A DNA stretch of 64,000 nucleotides from UBA7703 sp963667195 (GCA_963667195.1 OY762962.1:930001-994000); one strand, 5' to 3'. Positions 15,210 to 24,117 are shown, counted from the stretch's first letter. Numbers and translations: made by a program. Notes: generated by a model from the sequence alone, not told the origin.

Positions 15210-16493
15210 TTAAACCCTGTCGAAGGCCTGCGCGAGATCGGCGAGGATGTCGTCGATGTGCTCGGTGCCGATCGAGAGGCGAATCGTCGTGGGCTCGATG
15301 CCAACAAACGCAAGCTCCTCTTCGCTCATCTGCGAGTGCGTGGTGGAGGCGGGGTGAATCACCAGCGACTTCACGTCCGCAACGTTCGCGAGCAGCGAAA
15401 ACAGCTCCAGCGATTCCGTGAACTTCTGCGCCTGCTCCCGTGTGCCATTGAGCTCAAAGGTGAAGATCGAGCCGCCGCCATTGGGATAATATCTGTCGTA
15501 CAGCTCCTTCTCCTTGCCCGATGCGAGCGAAGGATGGTTGACCTTTTTCACCTTCGGGTGCTTGCCCAGATATTCCACAACCTTCAGCGCGTTGAAGACA
15601 TGCCGCTCCACGCGGAGGGACAGCGTCTCGATGCCCTGCAGGAGCAAAAACGAGTTGAACGGCGAGATGCAGGCGCCGGTGTCGCGCAGGAGCGTGGTGC
15701 GAATCTTGACCACATATGCAGGCGCTCCGACCGCATCAGCAAACACGATGCCATGATAGGAAGGATTGGGCTTGCTTAAACCCGGGAACTTGTCGTTCTG
15801 CTTCCAGTCAAACTTGCCGCCGTCCACGATTACGCCGCCGATGACGGTGCCGTGGCCGCCGAGGAACTTCGTTGCCGAATGGACGACGATATCCGCGCCA
15901 TGCTCGATCGGGCGGAAGAGAAACGGCGTGGAAAACGTGTTGTCCACGATCACGGGAATACCGTTTTCATGCGCGATGGCAGCGATTGCATCCAGATCGA
16001 GCACGTCCGCATTCGGGTTTCCCAGCGACTCCAGATAGAGCGCCTTGGTGTTCGGTAAAATCGCCTTGCGGAAGTTCTCCGGGTCGCTGCCGTCCACAAA
16101 CGTGGCCTCGATGCCGAGATCCTTGAACGTGTTGGCAAAGAGGTTGTAGGTGCCGCCATAGAGCGTCTTGGAGGACACGATGTGATCCCCGCTGCCCGCG
16201 ATGTTGAGCACGGCATAGGTGATCGCGGCGGAGCCGGACGCGGTGGCAAGCGCGGCAACGCCGCCTTCCAGCGCGGCAATGCGCTGCTCAAACACGTCGT
16301 TTGTCGGGTTCATGAGCCGGGTATAGATATTTCCGCCTTCGGTGAGCGCAAAACGACCCGCCGCCTGTGCGGAATCTTTGAATACATAAGAGGTGGTGGC
16401 GTAGATCGGCACCGCGCGTGCGTCGGTCGCGGGGTCGGGCTGTTCCTGTCCTACGTGAAGCTGCAAGGTTTCGAATTTCAATTTCTGTGCCAT
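15210..16493 (-). CDS. metY: O-acetylhomoserine sulfhydrylase (PLP-dependent)
   Basis: 427 residues, full length for the family. It makes homocysteine from O-acetylhomoserine and sulfide (or takes a sulfur donor) in methionine synthesis. The PLP lysine lies in HSATKFLGGHGTVIGG, with VDNTFSTP before it. The N-terminal KFETLQLHVGQEQPDPATDA is typical of MetY. AAGGGAAC precedes the ATG. It is transcribed alone behind a consensus promoter (16702-16730) and a leader of about 200 bases. That leader contains a 28-codon reading frame and a hairpin, which suggests control by translation of the leader. Confidence 0.96.
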   Translation of the reverse strand: MAQKLKFETLQLHVGQEQPDPATDARAVPIYATTSYVFKDSAQAAGRFALTEGGNIYTRLMNPTNDVFEQRIAALEGGVAALATASGSAAITYAVLNIAGSGDHIVSSKTLYGGTYNLFANTFKDLGIEATFVDGSDPENFRKAILPNTKALYLESLGNPNADVLDLDAIAAIAHENGIPVIVDNTFSTPFLFRPIEHGADIVVHSATKFLGGHGTVIGGVIVDGGKFDWKQNDKFPGLSKPNPSYHGIVFADAVGAPAYVVKIRTTLLRDTGACISPFNSFLLLQGIETLSLRVERHVFNALKVVEYLGKHPKVKKVNHPSLASGKEKELYDRYYPNGGGSIFTFELNGTREQAQKFTESLELFSLLANVADVKSLVIHPASTTHSQMSEEELAFVGIEPTTIRLSIGTEHIDDILADLAQAFDRV

Positions 16494-16541
16494 GATGATA
16501 AGTTCCCTTTCTATTTCTTTGATTGATGTGTAATCTCTTTT

Positions 16542-16567
16542 TCTTCTGCGCCGTCAGGCGCAAAAGA
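16542..16567 (-). promoter_or_regulatory. Leader hairpin between the leader ORF and metY
   Basis: On the minus strand two 11-base arms pair (one G-T pair) around a 4-base loop. It lies just after the leader ORF stop and before the metY ribosome site. There is no T tract, so it is not a simple terminator. It could be a pausing, anti-terminator or RNA-stability element. Confidence 0.5.
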
Positions 16568-16579
16568 AAGACAACCCCA

Positions 16580-16666
16580 TCAACGGCACATTCGGTCCAT
16601 ACGACCCAGGGCAGCGAACCCCGCCCGGTGTTTGGGCGATTGTCTCAGCCAGCTGATATCCTTCAT
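16580..16666 (-). CDS. Candidate leader peptide of metY (28 codons)
   Basis: A short frame on the minus strand starts at ATG 16666 with a strong AAAGGGGG site upstream and ends TGA at 16580-16582. The product begins MKDISWLRQSPKHR and ends RMDRMCR, with two methionine codons and one cysteine codon close to the stop. It lies on the metY transcript, starting about 30 bases after the predicted transcript start. Placement and the Met/Cys codons fit a peptide whose translation senses methionine or cysteine charging, but this is inference. It is too short to be judged by coding statistics. Confidence 0.6.
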   Translation of the reverse strand: MKDISWLRQSPKHRAGFAALGRMDRMCR

Positions 16667-16701
16667 GCGCGGTTCCCCCTTTCCAAATCGTATTAGTGAG
16701 G

Positions 16702-16730
16702 ATTATACGGGTCTAATAATACTTTGTCAA
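16702..16730 (-). promoter_or_regulatory. Consensus sigma-A promoter of the metY leader
   Basis: TTGACA (16725-16730 on the complement), exactly 17 bases, TATAAT (16702-16707). Both boxes are perfect consensus. Confidence 0.92.
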
Positions 16731-16780
16731 TAGGTTTAATATGTTTTCTATATATTATTTTTGGAGCTCGCTTTTTCCAC

Positions 16781-18301
16781 TTAGGACAGCGACATATGAA
16801 ACGCGCCGTCCGCTTCGCTCTCGCGAAACACGGAGGTTTTATTCTTGCCCTTGTTCTTGGAATCGTACATCGCGCGGTCGGCTTTCTCCAGCAGCACCTC
16901 AAGAGGCGCCGCGCCTTCGACGAGGCCGATGCTCAGCGTGATATGAAACACGGATTCCCCGCCGGAAAACTCCAGCTCACTCGTGCAGGAGCGCAGGCGC
17001 TCCGCGATGCAATACGCCTCGTCCACGCCGATGTTTTCCAGTATGATCACGAACTCGTCGCCACCAAAGCGGATGGCGTCGTTCGCAATGCGGACGTTGT
17101 TTCGAATGCAGGCGGCAAGCTCGCGGAGCACCTCGTCGCCAACCAGATGCCCGTAGGAATCGTTGATGGTCTTAAAGTCGTCCACGTCGATGAACAGCAG
17201 CGCGGTGCGCACGGCGCAAACGCCGCTTTCGAGATACTTCTCCCGCAAAAACTGCTTGTTATACAGCCCCGTGAGCTGGTCGATCGTACTTTTTTCCAGC
17301 AGTTCCTCCCGTTCGCGTTGCTGGCGGAGGTGCGCCTGCGTAAGGTCGCTCAGCACCAGCAGCTTCGCCGTGTCCCGGTCCCGCTCGTCGATGGCATACT
17401 GCGTCATGGAGAGATGCCGCTTTTGTCCGCCATGCGTATACTCCAGCTCTTGCTGCGAATAGTCCGTATCAAACCGGTATTCCGGCAGATAGTTTGCAAC
17501 GACGTCTCCCGCGTCCAGATGCTCATCCAGCAGCAGCTCCTTGCCGGCGCGGTTGATGCTGACGATACGTCCCGCGCGGTTGACGATCAGGATGCCCTCG
17601 TTCGCGTTGAGAAACAGGTTTTGGTAAACGTAGTCCGCGCGCAGATTGAGCAACCTGTGCCGCATGATGGACATGAACATCGCAACGGCGAAGATCGCAA
17701 TTGCGGAGTGCATCAAATACAGCTTCTCTTTGATATGAAACACCGTCGGCAAGAGATACTCCGATATGACGCTGATGACCAACGCGAGCCCGATGCCATA
17801 GAGGATATAGTTCAGCTGTACGCGCTGTCGTGCGTCCTTCGTCGCAATCACCTGGCGAAGCACCAGATACAGCGCATAGAGCGCGGGCAGGCTGAATGCC
17901 GTCGCCATCAGTGGGGCAACCACGGGCAGAGAGAGCCGCCAGAACGTCGGGTCGGAATAGTCGATCGGGTAAAGATAGCGCACGACGACCACGAGCGTGT
18001 TCAAGCCCAGCGCCGCATAAAACTTCCAATCGATTTTCATCTTGAGCAATCGATAGATGAAGAAGAGGAACGTGATGGAAAGATACATCATGCTCAGCCA
18101 ATAGACGGTCTTGGTTCCGATGGTGACCGCCGTTCCGTCGCTGAATTCGTCCAGATTGTTGAGCACCATCCAAACCAGAATGTTGGTCAAAAAGACCAGA
18201 AACGCCTGATTGACCTTGTCATGGCTGCGGTTGAGAAACACAAACGTCCAGATAAACATCATGACGCCATAGATAAGGACGAGCGAAATCAGCTGAAACA
18301 T
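16781..18301 (-). CDS. Membrane diguanylate cyclase (7TM sensor, PAS, GGDEF)
   Basis: 506 residues. Seven hydrophobic segments (about 1-215) resemble the 7TM histidine-kinase N-terminal sensor. A PAS-like domain follows (about 225-330, NANEGILIVNRAGRIVSINRA), then a GGDEF domain (STIDQLTGLYNKQF to the end) with the intact active site RFGGDEFVII. The usual RxxD inhibitory site five residues before it is absent (RIANDAIR instead), so product inhibition may be lacking. It makes cyclic di-GMP at the membrane in response to an unknown small ligand. GGGAGAG precedes the ATG. Confidence 0.93.
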   Translation of the reverse strand: MFQLISLVLIYGVMMFIWTFVFLNRSHDKVNQAFLVFLTNILVWMVLNNLDEFSDGTAVTIGTKTVYWLSMMYLSITFLFFIYRLLKMKIDWKFYAALGLNTLVVVVRYLYPIDYSDPTFWRLSLPVVAPLMATAFSLPALYALYLVLRQVIATKDARQRVQLNYILYGIGLALVISVISEYLLPTVFHIKEKLYLMHSAIAIFAVAMFMSIMRHRLLNLRADYVYQNLFLNANEGILIVNRAGRIVSINRAGKELLLDEHLDAGDVVANYLPEYRFDTDYSQQELEYTHGGQKRHLSMTQYAIDERDRDTAKLLVLSDLTQAHLRQQREREELLEKSTIDQLTGLYNKQFLREKYLESGVCAVRTALLFIDVDDFKTINDSYGHLVGDEVLRELAACIRNNVRIANDAIRFGGDEFVIILENIGVDEAYCIAERLRSCTSELEFSGGESVFHITLSIGLVEGAAPLEVLLEKADRAMYDSKNKGKNKTSVFRESEADGAFHMSLS

Positions 18302-18464
18302 AGTGTTCTCTCCCGATGGAATTCATGCAAAACGGTATCCAGAAAAAATATATATCCATTTTAGTATAGAATACTCTCCGCCTTTTCGCAATTGCCTGTG
18401 CTTTTCCTCGCAAGAAACCTGTCAGTGCATGCTCTTTCTATCGTAAAAGATCAAATCGCAATCG

Positions 18465-18567
18465 GTTATCAACTGCGTTGATTCAGCAGCGTGTAAACCG
18501 CGTTTCACACGCTTTTGATCGATAACGCCACCCTCGTGATAAAAACGCCTAGTTTCGGGCGTTTTTC
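18465..18567 (+). ncRNA. Candidate structured small RNA ending in a terminator
   Basis: GTTATC (18465-18470) can pair with GATAAC (18521-18526). Inside is a strong hairpin (GCGTGT-AAAC / GTTT-c-ACACGC, 18489-18512). An intrinsic terminator follows (AAAAACGCC 18541-18549 with GGCGTTTTT 18558-18566). No gene on the plus strand precedes this terminator, which hints at a short independent transcript. No promoter is convincing. The flanks, 18302-18464 and 18568-18685, show no gene. Confidence 0.35.
18541..18567 (+). terminator. Intrinsic terminator with no obvious upstream gene
   Basis: AAAAACGCC / GGCGTTTTT stem with an 8-base loop. A/T tracts lie on both sides, so it could also serve the minus strand. 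Confidence 0.7.
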
Positions 18568-18685
18568 GTGTTTCTAGGCTTCATCAGGATTTTACCGCGA
18601 GGCAAGCGCGGCCTTAACATTGCGTTGGTACAATGCGAGCGTAAGGTAAGACAGACGTAAAATACTGAGAGGAGATTCCCAGAAA

Positions 18686-20248
18686 ATGAAACACAAACGC
18701 ATTCTCCCCATCCTGCTCGCGGCCATGCTGCTCATCGCCGCAATCCCCTTCGGCATCGCCGCCGCCACGAGCGAGACAGCGCAAGCCCCGCGCACCGGTG
18801 CCAGCGTCGCCATCCGCAGCGAAGGCGAAACCATGACTGCGCCGAAGTACGTGTTCCTCTTCATCGGCGACGGCATGACCTATCCGCAGTTTCAGACTGC
18901 CTCGGCCTATCTGAGCATCAACGCGGACAAGGACACGATCTTGACCACCAACGAAATGCTCAACTTCATGAAATTCCCCGTCTCCGGCTCCGCAACCACC
19001 TATGATTCCACCTCGTTCTGCCCGGATTCCGCCTCCACCGCGACCTCGATCGCCAGCGGACACAAGACCTACAGCGGCGTGCTGAACAGGAACGAAGCCA
19101 AGAACAAGACCTATACGACCATTGCCGAGTCTCTCAAAGCCGCGGGCTACAAGATCGGCATCATCTCTTCCGTCAACCTCAACCACGCCACGCCCGCCGC
19201 GTTCTATGCGCACCAGGCGAGCCGTAACAACTATTACGAAATCGGTCTCGAGCTGATCGCCAGCAACTTTGATTATTTCGCGGGCGGCGCGCTCCTCAAA
19301 CCCACTGGCGACAAGAGCGAAAATGTGCAGCCCGACCTCTACGAACTCGCGGCCGCGGGCGGCTACAAGGTCGTCAAGACGCAGGCCGAAGCGCAGGCGC
19401 TCTCCGCCGACGCGGGCAAAGCCATCGTCATTGCGGAAGACCTTGCGGATAGCAACTCCATGAATTACGAAATCGACCGCGCGGACACCGCATGGGCGCT
19501 CAAGGACTACGTGCAGCAGGGCATCACGATGCTCAACAACGACAAAGGCTTCTTCATGATGGTAGAAGGCGGCAAGATCGACTGGGCCTGCCACGCCAAC
19601 GACGCGGGCAGCACGATCCACGACACCATCGCCCTTGCCGACGCGGTGCAGGTCGCCATCGACTTTGCTTCCGAGCATCCCGATGAAACGCTGATCCTCG
19701 TCACCGGCGACCACGAGACCGGCGGACTTTCCATCGGCTACGCGGGCACCAACTACAACACCTACCTCAAGAACATCAACTACCAGACGATCTCCTATGC
19801 CAAGTACGACGCGGATTATGTCGCGAAGTATGTGGAAAGCAAGACCCCGTTTGCCGACGCGATGAAGGACGTTACCGCGCTCTTCGGCCTCGTGATGCCG
19901 GATCAGGCGGACGCCGCGGCGAACAAAACGCTGGTACTCACCGACTACGAGGTTGCCGAACTCAAGAAGGCTTATGACATCACGCTCAAGGGCGGCTTCG
20001 GCACCGACGCAAACGGAAAATCGCTCCAGACCGCGGAAGAATACATCCAGTACGGCACGTATACGCCGTTCTCCGTCACGGTCACGCACCTGCTCAACAA
20101 CAAGAGCGGCATCAACTTCTCCTCCTACTCCCACACGGGACTTCCCGCCGCGGTGTATGCCAGCGGCGTGGGTCAGGAACTGTTCGTCGGCGGCTACGAC
20201 AACACGGACATCTACAACAAGATGGCGCAGCTGCTCGGCATCCAATAG
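18686..20248 (+). CDS. phoA: Secreted alkaline phosphatase
   Basis: 520 residues with a classical signal peptide (MKHKR, then a hydrophobic core to about residue 26). It is of the PhoA family. The first metal aspartate is in FIGDGM, the catalytic serine in CPDSASTATSIASG, metal ligands in the DWACHANDAG region and GDHETGG, and the last histidine in SYSHTGLP. It releases phosphate from phosphomonoesters outside the cell. GAGGAGA precedes the ATG. A TTGGTACAAT element near 18623 is a possible -10 region. No Pho box was recognised. The symbol is by family. Confidence 0.93.
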   Translation: MKHKRILPILLAAMLLIAAIPFGIAAATSETAQAPRTGASVAIRSEGETMTAPKYVFLFIGDGMTYPQFQTASAYLSINADKDTILTTNEMLNFMKFPVSGSATTYDSTSFCPDSASTATSIASGHKTYSGVLNRNEAKNKTYTTIAESLKAAGYKIGIISSVNLNHATPAAFYAHQASRNNYYEIGLELIASNFDYFAGGALLKPTGDKSENVQPDLYELAAAGGYKVVKTQAEAQALSADAGKAIVIAEDLADSNSMNYEIDRADTAWALKDYVQQGITMLNNDKGFFMMVEGGKIDWACHANDAGSTIHDTIALADAVQVAIDFASEHPDETLILVTGDHETGGLSIGYAGTNYNTYLKNINYQTISYAKYDADYVAKYVESKTPFADAMKDVTALFGLVMPDQADAAANKTLVLTDYEVAELKKAYDITLKGGFGTDANGKSLQTAEEYIQYGTYTPFSVTVTHLLNNKSGINFSSYSHTGLPAAVYASGVGQELFVGGYDNTDIYNKMAQLLGIQ

Positions 20249-20278
20249 TCTTCCCGCAACCACTCCTAAAACGGCAAC

Positions 20279-20303
20279 AGCGCCCGCTGAAATGGCGGGC
20301 GCT
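20279..20303 (+). terminator. Hairpin between the phosphatase and YibE/F genes
   Basis: AGCGCCCGC (20279-20287) pairs perfectly with GCGGGCGCT (20295-20303). Only a weak T tail follows, so termination may be partial. Confidence 0.5.
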
Positions 20304-20358
20304 CGCGCCGTCTCTATGTGTTTAAACAAATATCGATTAAAGTTGAGGAAACAATCGT

Positions 20359-21534
20359 ATGATAAAATCCCCGAACCGCAAACGGAACTGGCTCTCGTCC
20401 GTCGTCTGCCTCGCGCTGATTCTGGTTTTGCTGCTGTTGCCGACCGGGTACGAGAACGCGGGTGCCAGCAGGACCGATGACTCCGACCGCATCTCCGCGC
20501 GCGTCGTCTCCGTTGACGACAGCACGATCAAAGACACCGGCCTTGTGCGCACGGGCGAGCAGGTCTGCGAAATCCAGTTGCTGGAGGGCAACCACAAGGG
20601 GGAAATCCACCGCGCGTATAACATGCTCAACGGCTCGTTTGAACAGGACAAGATCTATAACGCGGGCGAAACCGCGCTCGTTCTGGTGAGCTATGACGAG
20701 TCGGGAGATCAGGTTGCCTCCGTGAGTATGATCGACCACTATCGCATCACGGGCGAAATATTGCTGCTGTTGGCTTTCTTCGCGCTGCTGATTTTGTTTG
20801 CGGGTTGGACGGGGTTACGGGCTGTGCTGTCCTTCATCCTCGCGGTGCTCTCCATCTGGAAGGTGCTCGTGCCGCTCTGCCTCAACGGCGTCAACCCGAT
20901 CCTGGTCGGGTCGCTGATTACGGCAGGGCTTACGATCATGACGATTGCGCTCGTGTTCGGATTCAACCGCATCACGCTCGCCTCCTGCATCGGCGCAATC
21001 TCCGGCCTCGTCGTCACCGCGGTGCTCGGCATGATCAGCACAAACGCGTTTCATATCCACGGCGCGGTGATGTCGTTTTCCGAGAGCCTGCTCTATAGCG
21101 GATATGAAACCCTCAACCTGACGCAGATCTTCATGGCGAGCATCTTCATCGGCTCCAGCGGAGCAATGATGGACCTCTCGGTCGATATTGCAGCCGCGGT
21201 CAACGAGGTTGTGACCAAGCGTCCGGACCTGAGCCGGTTTGAGGCGATGATGAGCGGCATGCGCGTCGGCAGAGCTGCGATGGGCACCATGACAACCACG
21301 CTGCTGTTGGCCTATTCCGGCAGCTTTGTCGCGCTGTTGATGGTGTTCATGGCGCAGGGTACGCCGCTGATTAACGTCTTCAACTACAAATATGTCGCCT
21401 CCGAGGTGATTCATACCATCGTTGGCTCGTTTGGGCTCGTCGCGGCAGCACCTCTGACCGCCGCCGCATCGGGCCTGCTGCTCGCAAAGGGCGGCTCCTC
21501 CCAGACCGAACCCGCGCCCGCAACGCAGGACTAA
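20359..21534 (+). CDS. YibE/F family integral membrane protein
   Basis: 391 residues. One N-terminal hydrophobic segment (about 12-30) is followed by an extracytoplasmic domain (about 35-130) and then about seven membrane helices. Conserved YibE/F stretches include SGYETLNLTQIFMASIFIGSSGAMMDLSVDIA-type sequence (about 245-275) and VNEVVTKRPDLSR. The family is widespread in Firmicutes, and its substrate is unknown. TTGAGGAAAC supports the ATG. It follows the alkaline phosphatase gene by 110 bases with a hairpin between them, so any co-expression is uncertain. Confidence 0.92.
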   Translation: MIKSPNRKRNWLSSVVCLALILVLLLLPTGYENAGASRTDDSDRISARVVSVDDSTIKDTGLVRTGEQVCEIQLLEGNHKGEIHRAYNMLNGSFEQDKIYNAGETALVLVSYDESGDQVASVSMIDHYRITGEILLLLAFFALLILFAGWTGLRAVLSFILAVLSIWKVLVPLCLNGVNPILVGSLITAGLTIMTIALVFGFNRITLASCIGAISGLVVTAVLGMISTNAFHIHGAVMSFSESLLYSGYETLNLTQIFMASIFIGSSGAMMDLSVDIAAAVNEVVTKRPDLSRFEAMMSGMRVGRAAMGTMTTTLLLAYSGSFVALLMVFMAQGTPLINVFNYKYVASEVIHTIVGSFGLVAAAPLTAAASGLLLAKGGSSQTEPAPATQD

Positions 21535-21550
21535 TCAACGCAAAACATAA

Positions 21551-21592
21551 AAACGGCACGCCGGAATTCTCCGCTCGTGCCGCTTTTTATTT
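21551..21592. terminator. Bidirectional terminator between convergent YibE/F and ASCH genes
   Basis: CGGCACG (21554-21560) pairs with CGTGCCG (21576-21582), with an inner CGG/CCG pair. T-rich tails lie on both sides. Confidence 0.8.
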
Positions 21593-21596
21593 GCAG

Positions 21597-22043
21597 TTAT
21601 ATTTGGTAGATTACCTCAAAATCTTCGAATAAGACAGGCATATCCTCTGTGAATTCGTAGCCCGTCTCTTTGCCATCCTCTGTAAAAAAACGCCTGTGCC
21701 CTGCCTGCCAGGTTTCGAGGCATTCGTCCTCGCCTTCCCGCGAGCAGATTTCAAACGTCATCTCGCGAAACGGAATCACCTGCACCGCTTTGGTCTCAAT
21801 CACGCAGCGCGGGTTTCCGTCCCAATCTGTCACGATGGAGAGATTGCCGGGCTTCGGCGCTTCTCCAGGCGCAAAGGCGTAGAGACTGCTGGCAGTCGCG
21901 CGTTTTTTGCCGGAGAGCACCAGCGCCAACAGCTCGTTTGCCGAGCGCTCGTTTAGGTCGAAATGGAAGCACTCGAGATAGGTCGTCTCTGCGCTCCTGC
22001 CCGTTTCGCTTAAAAAATTCTGCCAGAATGCATCGATCGTCAT
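21597..22043 (-). CDS. ASCH domain protein
   Basis: 148 residues covering a whole ASCH domain (PUA-like beta-barrel): LVLSGKKRATASSLYAF, SIVTDWDGNPRCVIETKAVQV and FREMTFEICSREGEDECLETW. ASCH proteins bind RNA, and some hydrolyse N4-acetylcytidine. Which role applies here is not visible. It stands alone on the minus strand, close to a diguanylate cyclase gene transcribed in the same direction, 43 bases upstream. Confidence 0.88.
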   Translation of the reverse strand: MTIDAFWQNFLSETGRSAETTYLECFHFDLNERSANELLALVLSGKKRATASSLYAFAPGEAPKPGNLSIVTDWDGNPRCVIETKAVQVIPFREMTFEICSREGEDECLETWQAGHRRFFTEDGKETGYEFTEDMPVLFEDFEVIYQI

Positions 22044-22085
22044 GCGTGCTTCCTCGTATTTCGTAGCTTTTCTAGCTCGATTCGC

Positions 22086-23174
22086 TCAATCCGGCTCTTG
22101 CGCTGTCGCGGTGGATTCGCTGCGTTTGCTGGCGCGCTGCTCCGCGCGAGCGCGCTTCATTTCATACATCCGCTGATCCGCCAGCGCGATGAGCGCGTCT
22201 TTCGAATCGCTCTCCTTGCGGTGCGCGCCGCCGACGCTGACGAACACGTCAAACGCAAACCCGCTCACGCTGCAAACCGAGGCGTTGATGCGCGCAAGGA
22301 TTGCGTTTGCGTCGTCCATGCGCTCAACCGTGATCACGATGAGAAACTCATCCCCGCCATAGCGCGCAACATAGTCCCGCTCCCGAACCGAAGCGGAGAG
22401 CTTCTCCGCCACGCTTCGAAGCACCGCGTCTCCGATCGAGTGCCCGAAGGTGTCGTTGATCTGCTTGAAATCGTCGATATCCAGCATCAGTAGGATATAG
22501 TTTTCCGCGGTGTTTTGGTATCTCTGCTCCATGCGCTCCAGAATCGGCTCAATCGCGCTGCGGTTATACAGCCCCGTCAGCACATCCTGATTGGACCGGT
22601 CAATGATCTCCCTGCTGATCTCCAGATGATGCTCCTTCGATTTTTGCAGCAGCAGAATCGTCAGCGCAATGGTGAGCGCAAACGTCGCCAACGTCCCCAA
22701 TGCATAGGGGTATGGCGGCGTCCAGTGATACCGGTAGAACCACTGGATCGAAAGTACGCCTAACAGCGCCAGATACAGTGTCAGTAGTATTTTTTGCGTC
22801 TTTTTATAATAGGAGAGCAGGATCACCGTAATAAAAAGAATCGCCTGATACGGCGTGCCACCCATCAGGCCATCAAACGTAGACCAAATCGCGGGCGTAT
22901 AGGCAAAGCACAGGATCACCATCGGGATCACGCCAGCCGCTTCGTCCGAAATGAGTCCTCGCATGAGCAAAAGCAACGAAACCAGCATGGAGATTAGCGC
23001 GATAATCAGGATCGCCATGATCCAGTAATACCGAAAAATACCCATCCCCGCCGCGCCAAGCGCCGCGCAGGCGACACCGACAAAGAACAATCGGTTCAAC
23101 TGCGACTGCTGCATCCGATGCTGAACCTGTGCGGTTGTCTGCCACCAGCCATGCTTTTCCACTCTGAAAAACAC
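22086..23174 (-). CDS. Membrane GGDEF diguanylate cyclase
   Basis: 362 residues. About six hydrophobic segments (about 30-190) are followed by a GGDEF domain (QDVLTGLYNRSAIEP onward) with the active site RYGGDEFLIV. RERD stands exactly five residues before GGDEF, so the product-inhibition I-site is intact, unlike the cyclase at 16781. The start is taken as GTG 23174 (FFRVEKHGWW); GTG at 23162 is an alternative. The promoter at 23222-23250 fits either. The N-terminal sensor has no recognised ligand. Confidence 0.9.
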   Translation of the reverse strand: MFFRVEKHGWWQTTAQVQHRMQQSQLNRLFFVGVACAALGAAGMGIFRYYWIMAILIIALISMLVSLLLLMRGLISDEAAGVIPMVILCFAYTPAIWSTFDGLMGGTPYQAILFITVILLSYYKKTQKILLTLYLALLGVLSIQWFYRYHWTPPYPYALGTLATFALTIALTILLLQKSKEHHLEISREIIDRSNQDVLTGLYNRSAIEPILERMEQRYQNTAENYILLMLDIDDFKQINDTFGHSIGDAVLRSVAEKLSASVRERDYVARYGGDEFLIVITVERMDDANAILARINASVCSVSGFAFDVFVSVGGAHRKESDSKDALIALADQRMYEMKRARAEQRASKRSESTATAQEPD

Positions 23175-23221
23175 CTGCCTTTTTCGATCATTTCACAGCG
23201 TTCCCGCGTATTAGTAATTGA

Positions 23222-23250
23222 ATCATAGCAAACTTTTCTCCCGCACGCAA
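23222..23250 (-). promoter_or_regulatory. Promoter of the GGDEF gene
   Basis: Minus strand TTGCGT (23245-23250), 17 bases, TGC-TATGAT (-10 at 23222-23227). Confidence 0.75.
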
Positions 23251-23357
23251 GAAAGGCAGCCTTGCCGCGCACCGCGCATTGTCCGTGACTTGGTTACGGA
23301 TGCCGCGGGCGAAAAAGGCTAGTCTATAGAAAATAAGATTTGTGTTGAGGTATTCAT

Positions 23358-23609
23358 TTGAGTAACAGTATTTGGAGTCAGATGTTCGGCGGTGAGCCGG
23401 AAGAGAAGAAACCCGTCAGCGCAGACGCGGTCATCCGCGTGAGCGCAACCCGTTGCCCGCAGAACCACCCGTGCCCTTCCGTTCGCGTTTGCCCCGTAGA
23501 GGCACTCACGCAGGTCGGCTACCGCGCACCGAAGGCGGACATGGATAAATGCATCAAGTGCGGCAAATGCGTTCGCTATTGCCCGATGGGTGCCATCACG
23601 CTGGGCTAA
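23358..23609 (+). CDS. Small 4Fe-4S ferredoxin-like protein
   Basis: 83 residues. The C-terminal motif CIKCGKCVRYCPMGAITLG binds one 4Fe-4S cluster. An upstream group (CPQNHPCPSVRVCPVEAL) supplies further cysteines and is probably the other half of a two-cluster ferredoxin fold with altered spacing. The start is a TTG (23358) with GAGG eight bases before it. It precedes a rhodanese lipoprotein gene by 34 bases, so both may be one transcript. It is likely a cytoplasmic electron carrier; the partner is unknown. Confidence 0.85.
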   Translation: MSNSIWSQMFGGEPEEKKPVSADAVIRVSATRCPQNHPCPSVRVCPVEALTQVGYRAPKADMDKCIKCGKCVRYCPMGAITLG

Positions 23610-23643
23610 ACACTGTTTTCGTTTGGATTTGGAGGATTCCCGT

Positions 23644-24066
23644 ATGAAGAAGATCGCTTCGTTTTTCGCACTCGCGGCGTCGCTATTGACGCTCTCCGCC
23701 TGCGCAACCCCCAGAGCAGCCGCGGCAACACCCGCACCCACCGCAGCCACTGTGGAATACAAGAAGATTTCCGCGGCGGATGCCAAGGTGCGCATGGACA
23801 GCGGGGATGCCATCGTCATTCTCGACGTGCGCACGCAGGAAGAGTACGACGCGGGGCATATTGCGGGCGCAATCCTCGTTCCCAACGAGACGATAGCGGA
23901 CAAGCAGCCAGCGCTTTTACCCGACCTTAACGCGGAGATTCTCGTCTACTGCCGCAGCGGAAACCGCAGCGCGCAGGCGGCAAAGAAGCTCATCGCCATC
24001 GGCTACACGAACGTGGTGGATTTCGGCGGCATCATCGACTGGCCGTACGACGTCGTCACGGATTAA
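23644..24066 (+). CDS. Rhodanese-domain lipoprotein
   Basis: 140 residues. A lipoprotein signal (MKKIASFFALAASLLTLSAC, lipobox LSAC) and a short Ala/Pro/Thr linker are followed by one rhodanese domain. Markers are AIVILDVRTQEEYDAGHIAGA and the active-site loop CRSGNRS with the catalytic cysteine. It is a membrane-anchored extracytoplasmic sulfurtransferase. GGAGG precedes the ATG. Two consecutive near-identical terminators follow. Confidence 0.93.
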   Translation: MKKIASFFALAASLLTLSACATPRAAAATPAPTAATVEYKKISAADAKVRMDSGDAIVILDVRTQEEYDAGHIAGAILVPNETIADKQPALLPDLNAEILVYCRSGNRSAQAAKKLIAIGYTNVVDFGGIIDWPYDVVTD

Positions 24067-24117
24067 ACAAATTTTCAATCTTCATCCCCAGAGTCGATAC
24101 CCCCATGTTGTTCCTAT

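Noticed and set aside
16494..16700. SAM riboswitch in the metY leader
   Set aside because: No conserved SAM-I core or other known riboswitch pattern was found; a leader ORF explains the region better.
16724..18364. Long plus-strand frame
   Set aside because: It is antisense to the GGDEF gene and the metY promoter.
18614..20329. Long minus-strand frame (about 571 codons)
   Set aside because: It is antisense to the alkaline phosphatase gene with its full set of active-site motifs.
20641..20900. Alternate frames inside the YibE/F gene
   Set aside because: All are out of frame with the well-supported 391-codon gene.
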